From positions 327,712 to 391,711 of the forward strand of contig NZ_AQXG01000002.1 of assembly GCF_000375425.1 (NCBI RefSeq): a stretch of 64,000 nucleotides of DNA. Reading direction: 5' to 3'. A program made the translations under genes and the position numbers. Below the pieces are notes generated by a model, which made no database searches, was not told where the DNA came from, and was given only the letters and a program-made list of their open reading frames with translations. This document shows positions 62,966 to 64,000 of this stretch, one piece after another (the stretch's first letter is position 1; each line of letters begins with the position of its first letter). Source of the stretch: Gracilimonas tropica DSM 19535. GTDB lineage: Bacteria; Bacteroidota; Rhodothermia; Balneolales; Balneolaceae.

Positions 62966-63714
62966 GCTGGGGCGTTTTGTAAATTTCTTAATTTCGACCT
63001 AAGCCGATAAAGTACATATTGTTCTTCCAGAAAATGATGCTTTTCTAAGTCTTCATCTAACTTTTGGAGATTTGAATAAAGTAAACGGAACGTAGTGCAA
63101 GCTTCTTTTGGCGGGGTAAACTTTTTTGTCAGATCTCTTAAACGCCCCATTAAATACGCAATTTCTTTCTGATCTTTTTCTACCAAATCAACCTGTTTCT
63201 TCAACGATTGTACCGTTCCGTGTTTAATGTCTCCATTCATCCCAAAAAAACGAAGTGTCATTGGAAAAAACTTATTCTCTTCAAATTTAATATGCATTTC
63301 AAGTTTTCCTTTAAGCTTTTCCACATACCATTTTACCTGATTTAATTCAGAATATTGCGTCCCATGCACATCCCAGGCTCTTTCCCCATAGTAATTTATA
63401 TCGCGAAGCAGTGACCGCGTATAATTATGATGTTCCTCCTCCAAATAGTGGATGACAAGCTCTGGAGACCAATTAAAAATGCCTTCCGGATAATTTAAAA
63501 AACGCCCCATTTTAAACCGTCTGATCTCCTTCACCACTTCATCTTCATTCTTTTGTTGAGCCGTACAAACTTCCATCAGGGTTTTGTCTTCATTTCCTTG
63601 TATCGAAATTCCGAGACTCTCCAGTAATTCAGAGGACCGTCCATTCTCTTGCAAAAAATCAGAAATAGTAAGGTTTAGTAATACAGATGGCTTCTTCTCT
63701 GCCAAGTTCATCAT
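62959..63714 (-). CDS. RIC/ScdA-like hemerythrin-domain protein
   Basis: 251 residues. N-terminal DUF542-type domain (LNLTISDFLQENGRSSELLE) and a hemerythrin-like di-iron domain with HYLEEEHHNYTR, HIKFEENKFFP and LEKHHFLEEQYVLY carrying His and Glu ligands. RIC (YtfE/ScdA) repairs Fe-S clusters after NO damage. The N-terminal domain lacks the usual Cys-Cys-Gly: the equivalent position reads SLGISIQGNEDK. First gene of a two-gene leftward operon with the SufR-like regulator. Confidence 0.82.
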   Translation of the reverse strand: MMNLAEKKPSVLLNLTISDFLQENGRSSELLESLGISIQGNEDKTLMEVCTAQQKNEDEVVKEIRRFKMGRFLNYPEGIFNWSPELVIHYLEEEHHNYTRSLLRDINYYGERAWDVHGTQYSELNQVKWYVEKLKGKLEMHIKFEENKFFPMTLRFFGMNGDIKHGTVQSLKKQVDLVEKDQKEIAYLMGRLRDLTKKFTPPKEACTTFRLLYSNLQKLDEDLEKHHFLEEQYVLYRLRSKLRNLQNAPAC

Positions 63715-63858
63715 TGCTTCATCTCGTGGTTTTAAATTTCAAATCTATGATAGGCAAAGTATTTTCATTAATCAATAAAATCGGTTTAAATAGTTTTTAA
63801 TTTTGATACTATTTTTAGCCTTTTATACTTTCAGCCTGAATTCAATCTTTTCTACCTA

Positions 63859-64000
63859 ATGACTTCTACTCAAAAAAAACATGTGCAATATTGGCTGTGG
63901 TCCGGCATCATTATGATCAGTTTAATGATCCTGATAGGCGGAATTACCCGGCTGACCGATTCCGGACTTTCCATGAGCGACTGGAACCTGGTTATGGGCT
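63859..64000 (+). CDS. ctaA: heme A synthase, N-terminal part
   Basis: The first 47 codons are present before the window ends. Translation from the ATG at 63859 gives a first transmembrane helix (SGIIMISLMILIGGITRL) followed by TDSGLSMSDWNLVMG, the CtaA/COX15 signature GGxTRLTxSGLSMxxW. It converts heme O to heme A for aa3-type cytochrome oxidases. Divergent from the RIC-like gene. Confidence 0.88.
   Translation, partial: MTSTQKKHVQYWLWSGIIMISLMILIGGITRLTDSGLSMSDWNLVMG

Noticed and set aside
1..64000. CRISPR array, prophage, tRNA or rRNA genes
   Set aside because: No regularly spaced direct repeats, phage structural genes, cloverleaf-like sequences or rRNA segments were recognised by eye; a tRNAscan or covariance search was not possible.

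Overview
The window looks like chromosome of a member of the Bacteroidota/Rhodothermota branch, most likely a halophilic Balneolia-type organism. This is inferred from gene content, not from a search. The pointers are a TonB-dependent receptor with a carboxypeptidase-regulatory-like domain, a PorD/DUF4835 protein tied to type IX secretion, a PorV-like outer-membrane protein, TAnnTTTG-type -7 promoter elements, osmoprotectant (glycine betaine) uptake genes and the repeat types seen between genes. No rRNA, tRNA, CRISPR array, prophage or complete insertion sequence was recognised. Both ends cut a gene: a TonB receptor on the left and a heme A synthase on the right.

Layout. 1-3.5 kb: TonB receptor, then kynA and a kynureninase-like gene (tryptophan catabolism). 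3.5-4.7 kb: a REP-associated tyrosine transposase (RAYT) between paired palindromic repeats. 4.9-10 kb: recA-recX-AI-2E permease, then purN-purH. 10.1-15.6 kb: the rod-shape cluster mreB-mreC-mreD-PBP2-rodA. 15.6-25.5 kb: an osmoprotection region with two betaine-binding lipoproteins, an outer-membrane porin and a ProV/ProW-type transporter, with a metallo-beta-lactamase-fold protein, a methyltransferase, a di-heme cytochrome and an M1 peptidase in between. 25.5-29.6 kb: a small SLBB protein, a phosphoesterase and a Wzc-type tyrosine autokinase (exopolysaccharide control).

29.6-38.1 kb is a long leftward block: sulfate assimilation (cysNC, cysD, cysQ, an SLC13 permease) preceded by a PorV-like barrel and an outer-membrane barrel carrying a ComEA-like helix-hairpin-helix domain, divergent from porD. 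39-40.3 kb: a PAS/HisKA_2 sensor kinase. 40.7-44.3 kb: etfB-etfA-fixC-fixX, feeding electrons from flavoprotein dehydrogenases to quinone. 44.4-50 kb: DUF2207, DUF4382, DUF3095 (frameshifted), a luciferase-like oxidoreductase and DUF488.

50-64 kb has a nitrogen-oxide and sulfide theme: a leftward copper nitrite reductase cluster (nirK, a SUMF1-fold protein, SCO, a cupredoxin, an alginate_exp-type porin), FetAB iron exporter genes, an SQR-like flavoprotein with an ArsR-rhodanese regulator, a PLP decarboxylase, a triple-DUF2249 protein, nadA between two direct repeats, and an Fe-S-type regulator overlapping a RIC-like hemerythrin gene. Several of these proteins lack residues that define their families (SUMF1 cysteines, SQR cysteine, RIC Cys-Cys). 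The best candidates for undescribed biology are the HhH-barrel/PorV-like pair, the nirK cluster with its repeated upstream motif, and the overlapping hairpins between the porin and proV.
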